Positions 21,829 to 32,690 of a stretch of 64,000 bases of DNA are shown one piece after another. The notes beneath the pieces were generated by a model, which saw only the letters and a program-made list of their open reading frames with translations, was not told where the DNA came from and made no database searches. Where the stretch lies: positions 4,404,274 through 4,468,273 of the forward strand of contig NC_063161.1 in the NCBI RefSeq assembly GCF_023159225.1, written 5' to 3'. The translations under genes were made by a program, and so were the position numbers. The stretch's first letter is position 1. Each line of letters opens with the position of its first letter. The DNA is from Perognathus longimembris pacificus. Its lineage: Eukaryota > Chordata > Mammalia > Rodentia > Heteromyidae.

Positions 21829-22032
21829 CGCTGCGGGAGACAGGCAGGGTGTGGCCGGACCACAGGACGAGGGCCCAAACAACACCCCCAAACAGGCATC
21901 TGGGCACGCTCAGTCCTTGGCACTGAGGGAGACTAGGAGGCCTCGGAAGCAGCCTCGGGAACCGCGGCCCTGGGCCTCCCTCCGGCCTCCGCCTCCGCCA
22001 ACTGCGGCCTCCTCCCAAGACAGCCACGGGAA

Positions 22033-22200
22033 CTCACCAGGCACCGGTGCTCACGCCTGTAACCCCAGCTACTCGGGAGGCCGGGGGCTGAGGATCAAAG
22101 TTCAAAACCAGCCCGGGGCAGGAAAGTGTGTAAGACGCGCATCTCCAATTAACCAGCAAAAAGCTAGAGCTGGAAGCGTGGCCCAGGTGGTAGAGCACCG
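22033..22200 (+). mobile_element. Geo SINE, 3' end replaced by CG/GT-rich repeats
   Basis: ggtgctcacgcctgtaaccc to cccaggtggtagagcaccgt. Three cgtgtg...caatggcc repeats of about 24 bp then follow to 22260. Confidence 0.85.
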
Positions 22201-22436
22201 TGCGTGTGTGCAATGGCCGCGCGTGTGCGCAATGGCCCTGCGTGTGTGCAGTGGCCGGAAATGTAAAGGCCAGGCAGGGCCTGCAGAGGGGCGGGGCGGC
22301 AGGAACACAAGCTGGGGCCCCGGGTGTGTCAGGGCCACCTCCCCAGGCGACTGTGAGCATGAGCTCCGCCCCTGGTGGTGGTGCAGGGCCGGGCAGAGGT
22401 GCTGGGGGACGGGGAGACAGAGGTGCGGGGATAGTG

Positions 22437-22650
22437 GGGGGGAGGCAGGGGTGTGGGGATGGGGGTGGGGGGGAGGCAGGGGTGGGGGTGGGGGGAGGCA
22501 GGGGTGCGGGGATGGGGGTGGGGGGGAGGCAGGGGTGCAGGGATGGTGGGGTGGGGGGGAGGCAGGGGTGCGGGGATGGGGGTAGGGGGGAGGCAGGGGT
22601 GCAGGGATGGTGGGGTGGGGGGAGGCAGGGGTGCGGGGATGGGGGGTGGC
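22437..22650. repeat. G-rich minisatellite in BIK intron 1
   Basis: Seven or so copies of a unit close to ggggaggcaggggtgcgggg plus atgggggtggg, of variable length (about 24-39 bp). The + strand is almost free of C. Multiple G3-G6 runs make it a strong G-quadruplex candidate. Confidence 0.93.
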
Positions 22651-23395
22651 CCCCCACACTAAGCTTGGAGAGACATTTCGAGATGGCATTTTTCTTTCCA
22701 GAATCGGAGCAGAGGAGTAAGTGTGTGGAATTTCTCTCAACAAAGAGGTGGCCGCTGCACTTCCCCAAGAGAAAGGGGGTGCCTCCCATCTGCTCCCACC
22801 CAGGCTCGGTGCCCCGCCCCCACATAGCCCGCAGGAGCCCCGTCAACAGCCCAGTGGCCACAAAGGACCCGGGCGGGCACAGGCAGCTGCACCTGTCGGA
22901 CAACACCTTCCCCTGCGGGCGGAACAACCCGGAGCCCGAGCACCCAGGAGGGAGGGGCCACCACCTGCCCGGCCTCGCACCTGCAGGCAAAGCGTTCCAA
23001 GCTACAAGGTCACAGAGACTCCCAGCTCCACAGGCCCAGCTGGGGGACACGGGGACCGCTGCTCCAGGTGCAAAACAACGGACAGGCGGGTCCCAGGGCC
23101 GCCTCGGCCCAGCCCCGGAGGAGAATGGAGGAGAATGGAGCTCGGGGGCGGGGGGTGAGAGCCGGGGGTGACCCCATCTCATGTGTGCGGCTCCCCACCT
23201 GTGTGACCTGCTGTAGGGCCCTCCCGCCTCCTACCCAACCGCAGGTCCTTCTCAGGCCACACTCAGACACGCCAGCTTCCGCCAACCCTGATGGATGTGC
23301 CAGGCCTCTGGGCCTTTGCACGCGCAGTGTGCACCGTCCAGCCAGCCACTCAGCAGACCTGCTCATCCCCACCACCCCCTAAAGAGCTTAGCCCA

Positions 23396-23570
23396 GTTGG
23401 GCATCAGTGGCTGTAATCCTAGGTACTCAGGAGGCTGAGGTCTGAGGATTGCAGTTCAAAGCCAGCCCTGGCAGAAAAGTCTGGGAGACTCTAATCTCCA
23501 ACGAACCAGTAATAAGCTAGAGGTTCAGCCAGAGCACTGGCCTTGAGTGAACCCTGAGTTTGCACGAGAG
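23396..23570 (+). mobile_element. Geo SINE, deleted between boxes
   Basis: gttgggcatcagtggctgta head to gtgaaccctgagtttgcacg; a (GA)n tail to 23600. Confidence 0.8.
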
Positions 23571-23647
23571 AGAGACGGGGGAGGGAGAGAGAGAGCGCTA
23601 GCTGATAGCTTTCAGAGAAGGAAGGCCCTGTCCTCATACCCATGCAT

Positions 23648-23740
23648 GCCGGCTCTCTAGGTGCTCGGAGGCTGAGATCTGGACCAGCGAGGCAGAAAAG
23701 TTCCCTAAACTCCATCTCCATAAACCAATCAGCCCAAAGT
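23648..23740 (+). mobile_element. Geo SINE 5' fragment
   Basis: tgccggctctctaggtgctc, gaggctgagatctggaccag and ctccatctccataaaccaat. Confidence 0.6.
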
Positions 23741-24312
23741 AGAGCTGCAGGCGAGGGGAAGGGGATTTGCAGAGAGGAAGAGTAGGGGTCAGTTCTGCCA
23801 CAAATGCTTCCAGAGTCTTGGAATTCCACGCACACACACGTGACTGGCAACAGCAACCCAAAAGTACTTGTTAATGGCTTAAATTTGCCGGCACTTAGAG
23901 ATGCTCGTTTTAAAGGCTTGACTTAGGAATCCCAAAGCACACAAGCCTTCCTTCCCTTTCCACCATCACCAGCCTTGGAAGTCCAGCCGCCCCGTGAGGG
24001 ACCTGCTGATGTCCCAACAGCTTATCTGGGGACTGACAGGGGTCGCTGCCCACAGAGAATTAACTAGAAGAAAGGAAGGAAGAGAGGGAGGGCGGAGGAA
24101 AATGCTCTCCTTAAAAAAAAAAAAAGTGTAAATTCATGTATCTGTGGCAGTCTGGAAAGGCCCCTTGCAGGCCCCCAGTCCTGCCTGCCTGCTCCTTCTT
24201 GTGCCCTGGGGCCTGGGCACAGGCAGAGCGTCCCCCCCCTCAGGGGCCAGGGAGCCCCACGAAAAATACTCTGACCTAGCAGTGTCCCTTGATACAGGCA
24301 AAAAGAAAATCA

Positions 24313-24550
24313 GGCCAGGCACCGGCGCCTCATGACTATAATCCTAGCTACTCAGGAGGCTGAGATCTGAGAATCGCAGTTCAAAGCCAGCCCAGGCAGG
24401 AAGGTCTGTGAGACTCTCATCTCCAATGAACCACCAGAAAACTGGGAAGTGGCGCTGTGGCTCAAGTGGTAGGGTGGCAGCCTTGAGCCGAAGAGCTCAG
24501 GGACAGCACCCAGGCCCAGAGTTCAAGCCCCAGGACCGGCCAAAAAAGAA
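24313..24550 (+). mobile_element. Geo SINE, full length
   Basis: ggccaggcaccggcgcctca head to gttcaagccccaggaccggc with a (GAAA)n tail. It is a well-preserved copy. Confidence 0.92.
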
Positions 24551-25917
24551 AGAAAGAAACAAAGAAAATCAGGAAGATAAACTTTAACCAAAAAGTGGCC
24601 TGCCATGCGAATCACTTTGAAGAGAATTCAATAGCTGGGGCAGGAAAGGGGGCACGGGAAGCCCAAGATGGATGGGCGGTATGTTGAAACTGAGCCCCTC
24701 CCCTCCTGTGTGAAAACCAACAGTAATCACAAAAGGTGGGGTGCATTCGGCCCCAGTTAGCAGAAGAAATAGGTTTGGTGCCAGGCCCCGCCTGTCAGTC
24801 ACCGTGCTCCCCACTGGCAGCTCCCCTTTGCTCCACACATCTAGCACCCCCACACACACTCAAACGTGGGTACAAAGCGGTCTCATGGGAAGCAGGGCCT
24901 CGGCCTCTCGTTGCATTTCCCTGACTGAGCACCTTGGTTTGGGGGGGAGGGGGGTCTCCCTAGGGCACCCAGCTCCCTTTCCCCTCAAATCCACATGGAG
25001 ACCACACCCACAATTCGTGTCATCATGGGGGGGGGGGGAATGGAGGGGGGGAAAGGAAGAGCAGGGCCCTCCTTCCACGCGTGACACCTCCTGGGGCTGC
25101 AGCTCAGGCGCCATGCCGGCCAGTCCCCGTGGTTCCTGCCTGGAATCCTGCCTGCGAGGAGGCGGGGGGGGGGGGGGCAGGGGGTCCACACAGGTGGAGG
25201 CGGGAAAATCCCGAGACTCTTCCCTCTCAGTAGCCAGCAACAAGCCAAGGTGCAAGTAGGAGAGTGTAGTGGTACAGCGCTTGCGGGGGGGGGGGGGGGT
25301 GCCAGCCCCAGGGCCCCTCCCCGGGGCTGACTCCTTGGCAGTGTGACCTGCATCAGACTGGGGCTTCTCCCTTCTCCAGAAAAGCAGGTTTGCCGGGCAG
25401 GTCAGGCAGTGCCGGCGGGTGTTTTGTGTTGTCACATCCTAATATTGACACTAGGCAAATCAGCTGCCCTCTCCGTGCCCACCAGTGGCCGGGCCGCCTC
25501 GGTCGCTTCCTGCCCAGCCCCCCGAGGCCAGGGAGGCTTCTCCCAGCCCCCCCCCCGCCCCCAGCAGGATGACGGGAGGGAGGGGCAGGGAGCAGCAGCC
25601 CGTGTCCAGTCCTGTCCACTGCTGGCTTCCTGGTGGCCCTCAGCACTTCCTCCAAACTGCTTGGATTGTTCTGGGCAGAGAGGAAAAAACACAGAGACTC
25701 TTGCGGGATCGCCAAGAAGTCTGCTATGGGCAAAGCAAGAAACCATTGATGGGGACGGGGGGAGGGGGGGTGCGAGGGGGGGGCTCCTCTACCATTCCCG
25801 TCTCTGGTTTGTTTGTGGCTCAGTGAATACCGCTCATTTCCCTGTGCCACCTCCTAAGCAGCTAGACGGGATAATCAGCAAGGGGCCACTCCTGCCCCCT
25901 TCCTTTATCTTTTTCTT

Positions 25918-26140
25918 TTTTTGGTGTCGATCCTGGGTCTTTGAACTCAGAACCTAGGCACTGTTCCTGAACCTTCTTGTTCAAAAAAACTGCTCCACAC
26001 CACAGCTCCACTTCTACCTTTTTTGGTGGTTAAATGAAGAAAAATGTCTCATGGACTTTCCTGCTCTGGCTGGCTTTGAACCACGATCTTCAGGCCTCAG
26101 CCTCCGGAGTGGCCAGGATTACAGGTGCGGGCCCGGCTTC
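25918..26140 (-). mobile_element. Geo SINE, reverse
   Basis: tttggtgtcgatcctgggtc through ggctttgaaccacgatcttc to ggattacaggtgcgggcccg. Confidence 0.85.
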
Positions 26141-26555
26141 TACCCGCTTTCTCAATCGTTATTTCAGGTGTCCAGGCACCGAAGGTCTGCCATTTGTTGT
26201 TCCTTTCCTCAAAGACCAGGCAGATTTGTGTAAGTCAGGACACAAGTGTGTGGCACAGCCGGTGCTTTGAAGTCTCTAAAACCAGGGCTGAGTGCGGGGG
26301 ATGGGTCACCAATGTGCTACCCCGGGTGGGGGTAGTCAGGCCCCTCGGGAGAGGCAGCGACTCAGCAGACACCACATTCTACACCTCGCAGGAGTCTTAA
26401 TGCTTGGAGAAACGACTCTGCCGAGACTGCCCTTACCAATAGGAGCCCAGCTATGGCTGGAATACAGCTCAATGGGGAGGGCGGTGCCAACCCTACCCAA
26501 CACCCGCAGCCTCTGGCGAGTTGCGTGTGTTAAGTCAAAAGCAAGCAAACCCAAG

Positions 26556-26656
26556 CCAGAGGCAGTGGCACGCCTGTAGCCCCAGCACCGAGGAGGCTGA
26601 GGGGGGATGGAGCGGTCCAGGCCAGCCCACTCTGTCACACCTTGTCAAAAGACCCT
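26556..26656 (+). mobile_element. B1-like SINE
   Basis: gcagtggcacgcctgtagcc, ccagcaccgaggaggctgag and tccaggccagcccactctgt, with a caaaagaccc tail. Confidence 0.6.
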
Positions 26657-26659
26657 AAA

Positions 26660-26880
26660 ATTGGCCCACGCCTATAATCCTAGCTACTCAGGAGGCTGAG
26701 ATCTGAGGACTGGGGTTCAATGCCAGCCTAGGCAGAAAAGTCCATGAGACTCTTATCTTCAGTTAGGCACGCTGTGGTCCAAGTGGTAGAGTGCTAGCCC
26801 TGGGTAAAAAAGCTAAGAGTCAGCACCCAGGTCCTGTGTTCAAGTACCAGTACTAACACGTGCGCGTGCGCGCGCATACA
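26660..26880 (+). mobile_element. Geo SINE
   Basis: ggcccacgcctataatccta head to gttcaagtaccagtactaac; alternating GC/GT/CA tail at 26858-26882. Confidence 0.88.
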
Positions 26881-27359
26881 CACTCAAGAACATTGGGATG
26901 GGTGACAGAGTATCTACTGGGCCAGCACAAAGTCCTGAATTCAAACCCCAGTACCACCAAGAACGCTGGCAAAGCTAGAGCGAAGCTACAGAGAGTCAGA
27001 ATCAGCTCTGTGATGCTGGGGTTCAGAAGATGAAGGTGGGGTGTGCACAGGGCTGCACATATTTGCATGAAGGGCACAGGTGACGGTTAGAGGCGGGCCT
27101 TTGTGAGGACTGGGATTATACAAGGGGATGTATCAGAGTGGGAGCTCCAAGACTGACACATGGTGGCTTCATCAGGAGAGTCCAGTTCAGATCAGACCAG
27201 ACGGGAGACACAGACAGACATCCTATGTGTCTTGCCACAGGGGCACCAGTGATGGCCTTCTTGCTGCCCTCTCCAGAGCTCTGAGCCCATATTCACCCCT
27301 CCTCTTAGTAACGTTGGCCCCATCGGGTATTGTGTTATTAACAACTAAAAATGAACCAA

Positions 27360-27441
27360 GGCCCCCGGCTTAGGCAAGAGGACTGCTGAGTTTAAGGCTG
27401 GCCTGGGCTCCACAGCCAGACCTGCCCCAGAAAAAAAAGAA
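27360..27441 (+). mobile_element. B1-like SINE, 3' half
   Basis: ctgagtttaaggctggcctg and gggctccacagccagacctg, then A8. Confidence 0.6.
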
Positions 27442-27839
27442 AAGAAAGCAGACAGGCCCAGTGGAAGTCCCCGATCCTGGAATCCCGGGAGGAGCCAGGC
27501 GCGCACCTCCCGGCCAGGAGCTCGGTGATCCAGGCCTGGAGACTGTTTTCTAAGTCCCCACTGTGGCCAGGCACCCCCTCCTGAGCACCCACTCCAAAGG
27601 CACGCCCACATGAAGCCCACACTAACAAGGGGAAGCCACAGTGCCACCCAGGGGCCCGGGGCCCAGGGACCCATTTCACGGAACCAAGCGGTAGAGTGGG
27701 GTACGCGGCTGGAAAGTGGCTGCCCGGAGGGGCCGGCGTGGCCTCCAATAATGATGGGAACCCAAGCTTCCCGGTGCCCCTGGGGGCCTGGGCCTCAGTT
27801 TCTCCACCTGACAGGAGCAGGCCTGCCTGGTGGGAACAA

Positions 27840-28560
27840 AGTTACCCCCGCGGCCCCTGCTCCGAGAAGGGGCGGCTCGTCCGGTCCCGGGGCCGGCCGC
27901 GGGTCCGGTCGGGAGTCCCCGCCGCCGCCCCTCGGCGCGAGCCCCCCGCCATCCACACCTCCGGGGGCCCCCGGCGTGCCGGGCGGGGCGCGTGGCACCG
28001 GCTCCGGCTCCCCGCAGGTGCCCGGGGTCCCCGAGGGGCCGGGGCCGGGTGCCATCATCTTCCCTGCGGCCGCGGGCGCTGCGGGGTCGCGGATCCGGAT
28101 CCGAGCCGGGTCGGGGCGCGCAGGGAGCCCGGAGCTTGGGGCTGGCGACCGACCGGGAGGGGCCGGGCCAGGGGGCGCGCCAGCGACGCGCGGGGGCCTA
28201 GGGGGGCTTGGAGACCGGTCCCCAACTTTCCCCAACCCCGCCCCCCCACCTCCCCCGACGCTCGGCCGGGACCGCGCCGGGCGCCCGCTTACCTGCAGGC
28301 TGCGCCGGGCGGGCCGAGTGGGGCGACGGCGGGCGCGGTGGCCGGGGACGGCGGGGGGCGGGTCCTGGCGGGGGGCCGGGACCTGATTGGCGCGTCCACC
28401 GTCCGGCCCCGCCCCCGGCCCCGCCCCCGCCCCGCCCCGCTCAGGGGCCCGGGGTCCGGGCCGTGCGCCCTGCCCAGGCCCGAGGTGTGGGGGGGGGGGG
28501 GGCGCCCGCGCCCTGGAGCCTGGGGGCCCGCCCGCCCCTCAGGGCGAGGACCCACCGAAA
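27840..28560 (-). promoter_or_regulatory. BIK: CpG island, likely BIK promoter
   Basis: Dense CpG. An inverted CCAAT box (attgg at 28386-28390) and a run of GC boxes (ccgccccc repeats, 28407-28440) lie just upstream of the proposed exon 1 on the minus strand. Confidence 0.6.
28293..28400 (-). other. BIK: BIK likely non-coding exon 1
   Basis: On the minus strand ggcgcagcctgcag precedes a good donor GTAAGCGGGC (GT at 28292-28291) in a CpG island. The 5' edge is unknown. The sequence alone cannot prove it joins to the exon ending at 21830. Confidence 0.5.
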
Positions 28561-29777
28561 TCTAGAACTCCTGGCACCGTGCGGGGGGGGGGGGGGAAGA
28601 AACATAACGCAGTGGCCACCGTCCCCCAGAGTACAACAGTAAAACTGGTTTGGGGGGGTCTCCCCCCACATTTTGCTCTCTCCTTTGCACACTTTACCTG
28701 CTCAGCCCTCCCACCTCCGCAGGAAGGGGGCCACAGCCTGCCCTGTGGAGATGGGAGGACCAGGAAGGTGAAGCGTGGTAAACTCAGGGCAGAATGGAGT
28801 CCCAGGTCCCCCCAGGCTCGGTCTCTCGGGCCGGGCGGGGGCTGCCACGAAGCACATTGGGCCTGTGAGGGAGGCTCAGGGAAGGGGAGCCGTGAGCCCC
28901 TGTCTCCATGGCCAGGAAGGCCTGCTGTCTACAGAGCCTTTTGGTGGGCTTTCAACAAGCAGCAACAGAACAGACACAGGAAGGAGGCCAGCGTGGGGGT
29001 AGAGGGGGGACTGAAGGGAAGGGGTGGGGAAAAACATTTACCTGGGAGGAGTCCCAGATGATCAAATAGAAAAGGAGGAAAATGGAGGCCACGAGTGGTG
29101 AGACATGCCTGCAGTCCCAGCTTTCTGCAGAGGAGGCTGAAGCAGAAGAATCACTTGCACCCAGTGGTTCATGCCAGCTGGGACAATATGGGAGACTCAG
29201 GAAGAAAGGAGGGGAGGGAAAGAGGAAGGAAGGGGGGGGAACCACAGTTGAGTAAACACTGGTCTTCAGATTGACACTCCCCCCCAAAAAAAAGTTAGAT
29301 GATAATAATACACAGTAATAGTGGTGGTGGTCACCATGTGTCCCCCAAACTCAGAGTTCAGCACTTTCCCTTCCATGACACCCCAGAAGCCTTCCAAGGG
29401 ATGCCCCATGGAGCTGCAGTGCTCAGACACCCCAGCCCTCGCAAGGGTGTACATGCAGCCAAGAGACCACTCTACGGTTGAGGAACCAGAGGCTCTGAAA
29501 GGGAGGCCCCTCCCCAGAGGCCACCCAGCCTGCCCTGCAGTGACCTCTCCATCCCCCCTCCCTTCACCCACCTCCAGCCCCCCGTGACCGGCCCTCTGTT
29601 GAGACCTGCTGGGCTGTCCCGTGGATCTTGGCCTCGTGTGGCCACAGCCCCTGGGGTCATCTCCTTTCTTCCTGGGGTCAGCTCCAGGGGCCTCCACGTC
29701 TTCAAAGCCCAGCCGAGCCCTCCCTGCTTTGGTCAGGACCATTTCTGTTTCTACTGGAGGATTTTTTTCTTCTAATG

Positions 29778-30008
29778 TACCAGTGCTGGAGCTTAAACTC
29801 AAGGCATGAGCACTCTCTCTTCGCATTTCGGCTCAACAATAGCATTCTACCTACCACTCGAGCCACAGCTCCACATCTGGCTTTTTGGTCATTAATTGGT
29901 GGTAAGAGTCTCATGAGCTTTCCTGCCCAGGAGGGCTTTGAACTGCCATCCTCAGATCTCAGGCTCCTAAGTAGCTAGGATTGTAGGTATGAGCCGCTGG
30001 GGCCTGGC
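29778..30008 (-). mobile_element. Geo SINE, reverse
   Basis: taccagtgctggagcttaaa to gtatgagccgctggggcctg. Confidence 0.85.
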
Positions 30009-30227
30009 TCAGCTGGCCCTCTGTGACAGTCCCAGGCTCTCAGCCTTCTTCTCTCCATCTCAGCCTTTCCAGAAGCTTCTAGTATCTCTGAGAGGCCTAG
30101 ACGCTCATCAGCGTCTGGGACTATGGGAGCCACACAGCCCTACCCTGCCCCTGCCAGGCAGCCTGGTCTGCACTTGAAGCCCAGTGCCCAGCAGTCTGTG
30201 TGAATCTCAAAGCCAGGCAGACTTTTA

Positions 30228-30322
30228 TTGTGCCAGTACTGGGACTTGAACTCAGATCCTCACACTCTTGCTCACCTTTCTTGCTCTCAACTGAAGTTCT
30301 ACCACTTGAGCCACACCTCCAG
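30228..30322 (-). mobile_element. Geo SINE 3' third, reverse
   Basis: tgtgccagtactgggacttg to accacttgagccacacctcc. Confidence 0.7.
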
Positions 30323-30371
30323 TTCTAGGTAAACCTTACTTAGGACTGTGGAGGTAAGAAAACTGGGGCTG

Positions 30372-30790
30372 GGTTGGGCACTGCTGGCGCAGCTAGAACC
30401 TTGCTGCTCAGGAGGCTGAGATCTAAGAATCAAGAGTCAAAGTCAGGCCAAGCAGACAAATCCATGAGACTCTTTTTTTTTTTTTTTTTTTTGGCCAGTC
30501 CTGGGCCTTGGACTCTGGGCCTGAGCACTGTCCCTGGCTTCTTCTTGCTCAAGGCTAGCACTCTGCCACTTGAGCCACAGCACCACTTCTGGCCGTTTTC
30601 TGTATATGTGGTGCTGGGGAATCGAACCCAGGGCCTCATGTATACGAGGCAAGCACTCTTGCCACTAGGCCATATCCCCAGCCCCCCATGAGACTCTTAT
30701 TTCCAGTTAACCACCCAAAAGCCGGAAGTGGAGGCATGGCTCAAGTGGGAGAGCGCTAGCTGTGAGCAAAAAGGCGCAGCGAGAGCGAGA
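30372..30790 (+). mobile_element. Geo SINE interrupted by an IDL-Geo
   Basis: The 5' part ends at 30474 and the 3' part resumes at 30686 with tcttatttccagttaaccac. The 13-mer CCATGAGACTCTT is duplicated at 30462-30474 and 30686-30698. Confidence 0.9.
30475..30685 (-). mobile_element. IDL-Geo SINE nested in Geo
   Basis: A T18 tail, then the reverse IDL-Geo landmarks to gccactaggccatatcccca. It is flanked by a perfect 13-bp target-site duplication inside the host Geo. Confidence 0.95.
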
Positions 30791-30959
30791 GCTCACGAGG
30801 GCATTTTTTTCTGGAGGTGAGATGAATTGTGGTTCAGGGGTACACACGTATGTAAACATGCACTGGCCTGAAAACATAAAGATCTGTGCACTGTGGGGGA
30901 CATAAATTAAAACTCAATACTAACACATAAAACCAAATGAAACACAACGGAGGAGTCTT

Positions 30960-32120
30960 GAAATAGCCAAGACAGGATTTGAAGCAAGGTGCAGATTTAT
31001 TGCTCCCAGTGGGGCCTTGTCAGTTCCTGGTGATTGAGGAGGGGTCCCCGGCGGCAGCTGTATCATAATTGAAAACAGGCCCGACGCACGGCAGGGCAGA
31101 GGCCCAGCAATTCAATACAGACGCGCGTCCGGCCAGAAGTAACGGGCTGGAGCGACTGGGATACCCTAATCAGGCGGCTGTCAGGAGAACGGAGAGCAGG
31201 CCTCGGGCGCCACACAATTCCAGGAATCCCGGCTGATGCTCTCGGCCGCTGCGGCATCCCAGAGGCCTTGGGCGGCAGGCGCTGGGCGGCCCCTGCCAGG
31301 AGCACACTCCAGGCCCAGGTCATGGCTTCAATCAGGTCTGGCGGGAGGCAGCAGGCCCGCGGGGTGGGGGGCAGGAAGGAGCCCTAGTCCTGGGGACTGT
31401 CTTCCCGTGTCCATAAATAACAGCGCTTTGACAGCTCAACTTATCGGGCGGATAACAAATTCTCCCAGAACAATAGCGAAGGGGCTCAGGTGGCTCAGAG
31501 TTAGCTCTCTGGCTGGTGCTCCAGGATGGAGGCCAGGCTGTTCACACTCCACTGGTGGGAAGGGCCCCTTGGCCCTCACAAGGCCGGGCTCGTGTCCAGA
31601 TTTGCTTTGTTGCACCTGCCACAATGGATGCTCTCCAGAGACCCTACTACAAAGGGTGAATTACCTTTCCACCCCCCCCCCAACCTTATTATGACTGAGG
31701 CTCTGCTGTTCCTATGTGTCAGGGGAGGAAACTGAGGTCAGGCGGGAAAGAGGCCCCTTAGGAGACCCCATGGGCCTGAGGCAGGGTCCAAGTCTTCACC
31801 TCAGACCTAGGGGCCTCCTGGCCTTGGATTTCACAACCCCCTTTTCCTGCTTCCTTCAACAACAAAGCAGATGAGGGAAACTGCAGAATTTTTCATTGAA
31901 GGGGAATAATTAATTTTTTCCAATGTTCTGCGGATAAGTCTTTGCTTCCCCCCGCCCCCAAGGAAGTTTATATGTCCCTGGGAATCATGAAGGGCAAATA
32001 AGCTTCGCAGTGATTCGGCCTGAATTTATCTACATCCCGAGCCTCTGATGAGGCAGGAATGCAAGGCTGGCAGAATCGCACTTGGTGTCCGCACCAGGGA
32101 CTAGCTTATCGCATCCGAAA
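30960..32120. promoter_or_regulatory. SINE-free block, candidate regulatory element
   Basis: Over 1.1 kb without any SINE in an otherwise SINE-dense interval. It shows motif-rich stretches: cttatcgggcggataac (two GATA-type sites, inverted), tttgacagct (TALE-type), gaacaatag (SOX-type) and aataattaatttttt (homeodomain-type). There is no open frame of interest. The enhancer role is inference only. Confidence 0.25.
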
Positions 32121-32167
32121 GGTGCTTGCTCTTTGTTGCTGGTGTTTCCCTTAAGGGGCTGCTTAGC

Positions 32168-32345
32168 CAGGTGCCAGGGGCTCACACCTGTAACCCTAGC
32201 TATTCAAGAAGCTGAGATCTGAGGATGGTGGTTCCAAGCCAGCCCAGGCAGGAAAATGCGTGAGACACTTATCTCCAATTAATCACCGAAAAGCCAGAAG
32301 AGGAGCTGTGGCTCAAGTGGCAGAGTGACAGCTTTGAAAAGATAC
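32168..32345 (+). mobile_element. Geo SINE, 3' truncated
   Basis: ccaggtgccaggggctcaca to ctcaagtggcagagtgacag. Confidence 0.85.
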
Positions 32346-32477
32346 CAGCAGCCCTGCAAATGGCTAATTTTATTTCTGTTTCTGCTCCCTGGTGAAGGGC
32401 ATACGACAAGCCCATCTCATAGACGAGCTAGCTGATCTCAGAGAAGTCCTCCTTCCTGCCTGGCCCGATGTGAACTC

Positions 32478-32690
32478 AGCCGTGACCGCCTCCCAACTTC
32501 TCAGGAAGCTGAGGCATAAGGGTTCATGGTTCGAAGCTATCCCAGGCAGACAAATCCAGGACTCTTATCGCCAATTAACCAACAAAACTCTGAAAGTAGA
32601 GGTGTAGCTTAAGTAGTAGAGCACCGGCCATAATTGGAAAAGGCTGAGCAAGAGTGAGGCTCTGAGCTCCAGACCCAGGACCAGCACGTG
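32478..32690 (+). mobile_element. Geo SINE, old
   Basis: gccgtgaccgcctcccaact to gctccagacccaggaccagc; then an alternating purine-pyrimidine tail (tgcgcatgcgtgcgcatgca) at 32695-32740. Confidence 0.75.

Larger units (their letters stand above)
21831..28292 (-). other. BIK: BIK intron 1
   Basis: The 6.5-kb 5' UTR intron between the exon 2 acceptor and the proposed exon 1 donor. It holds about nine SINEs, a G-rich minisatellite (22.4 kb), several homopolymeric G/C runs (for example 25.03, 25.16 and 25.28 kb) and unique sequence at 22.7-23.3, 24.6-25.1 and 27.0-27.3 kb. No exon was recognised. Confidence 0.6.

Noticed and set aside
21227..22585. 452-codon + strand frame across BIK exon 2
   Set aside because: GC-rich chance frame antisense to BIK and running into a Geo SINE and the G-rich array.
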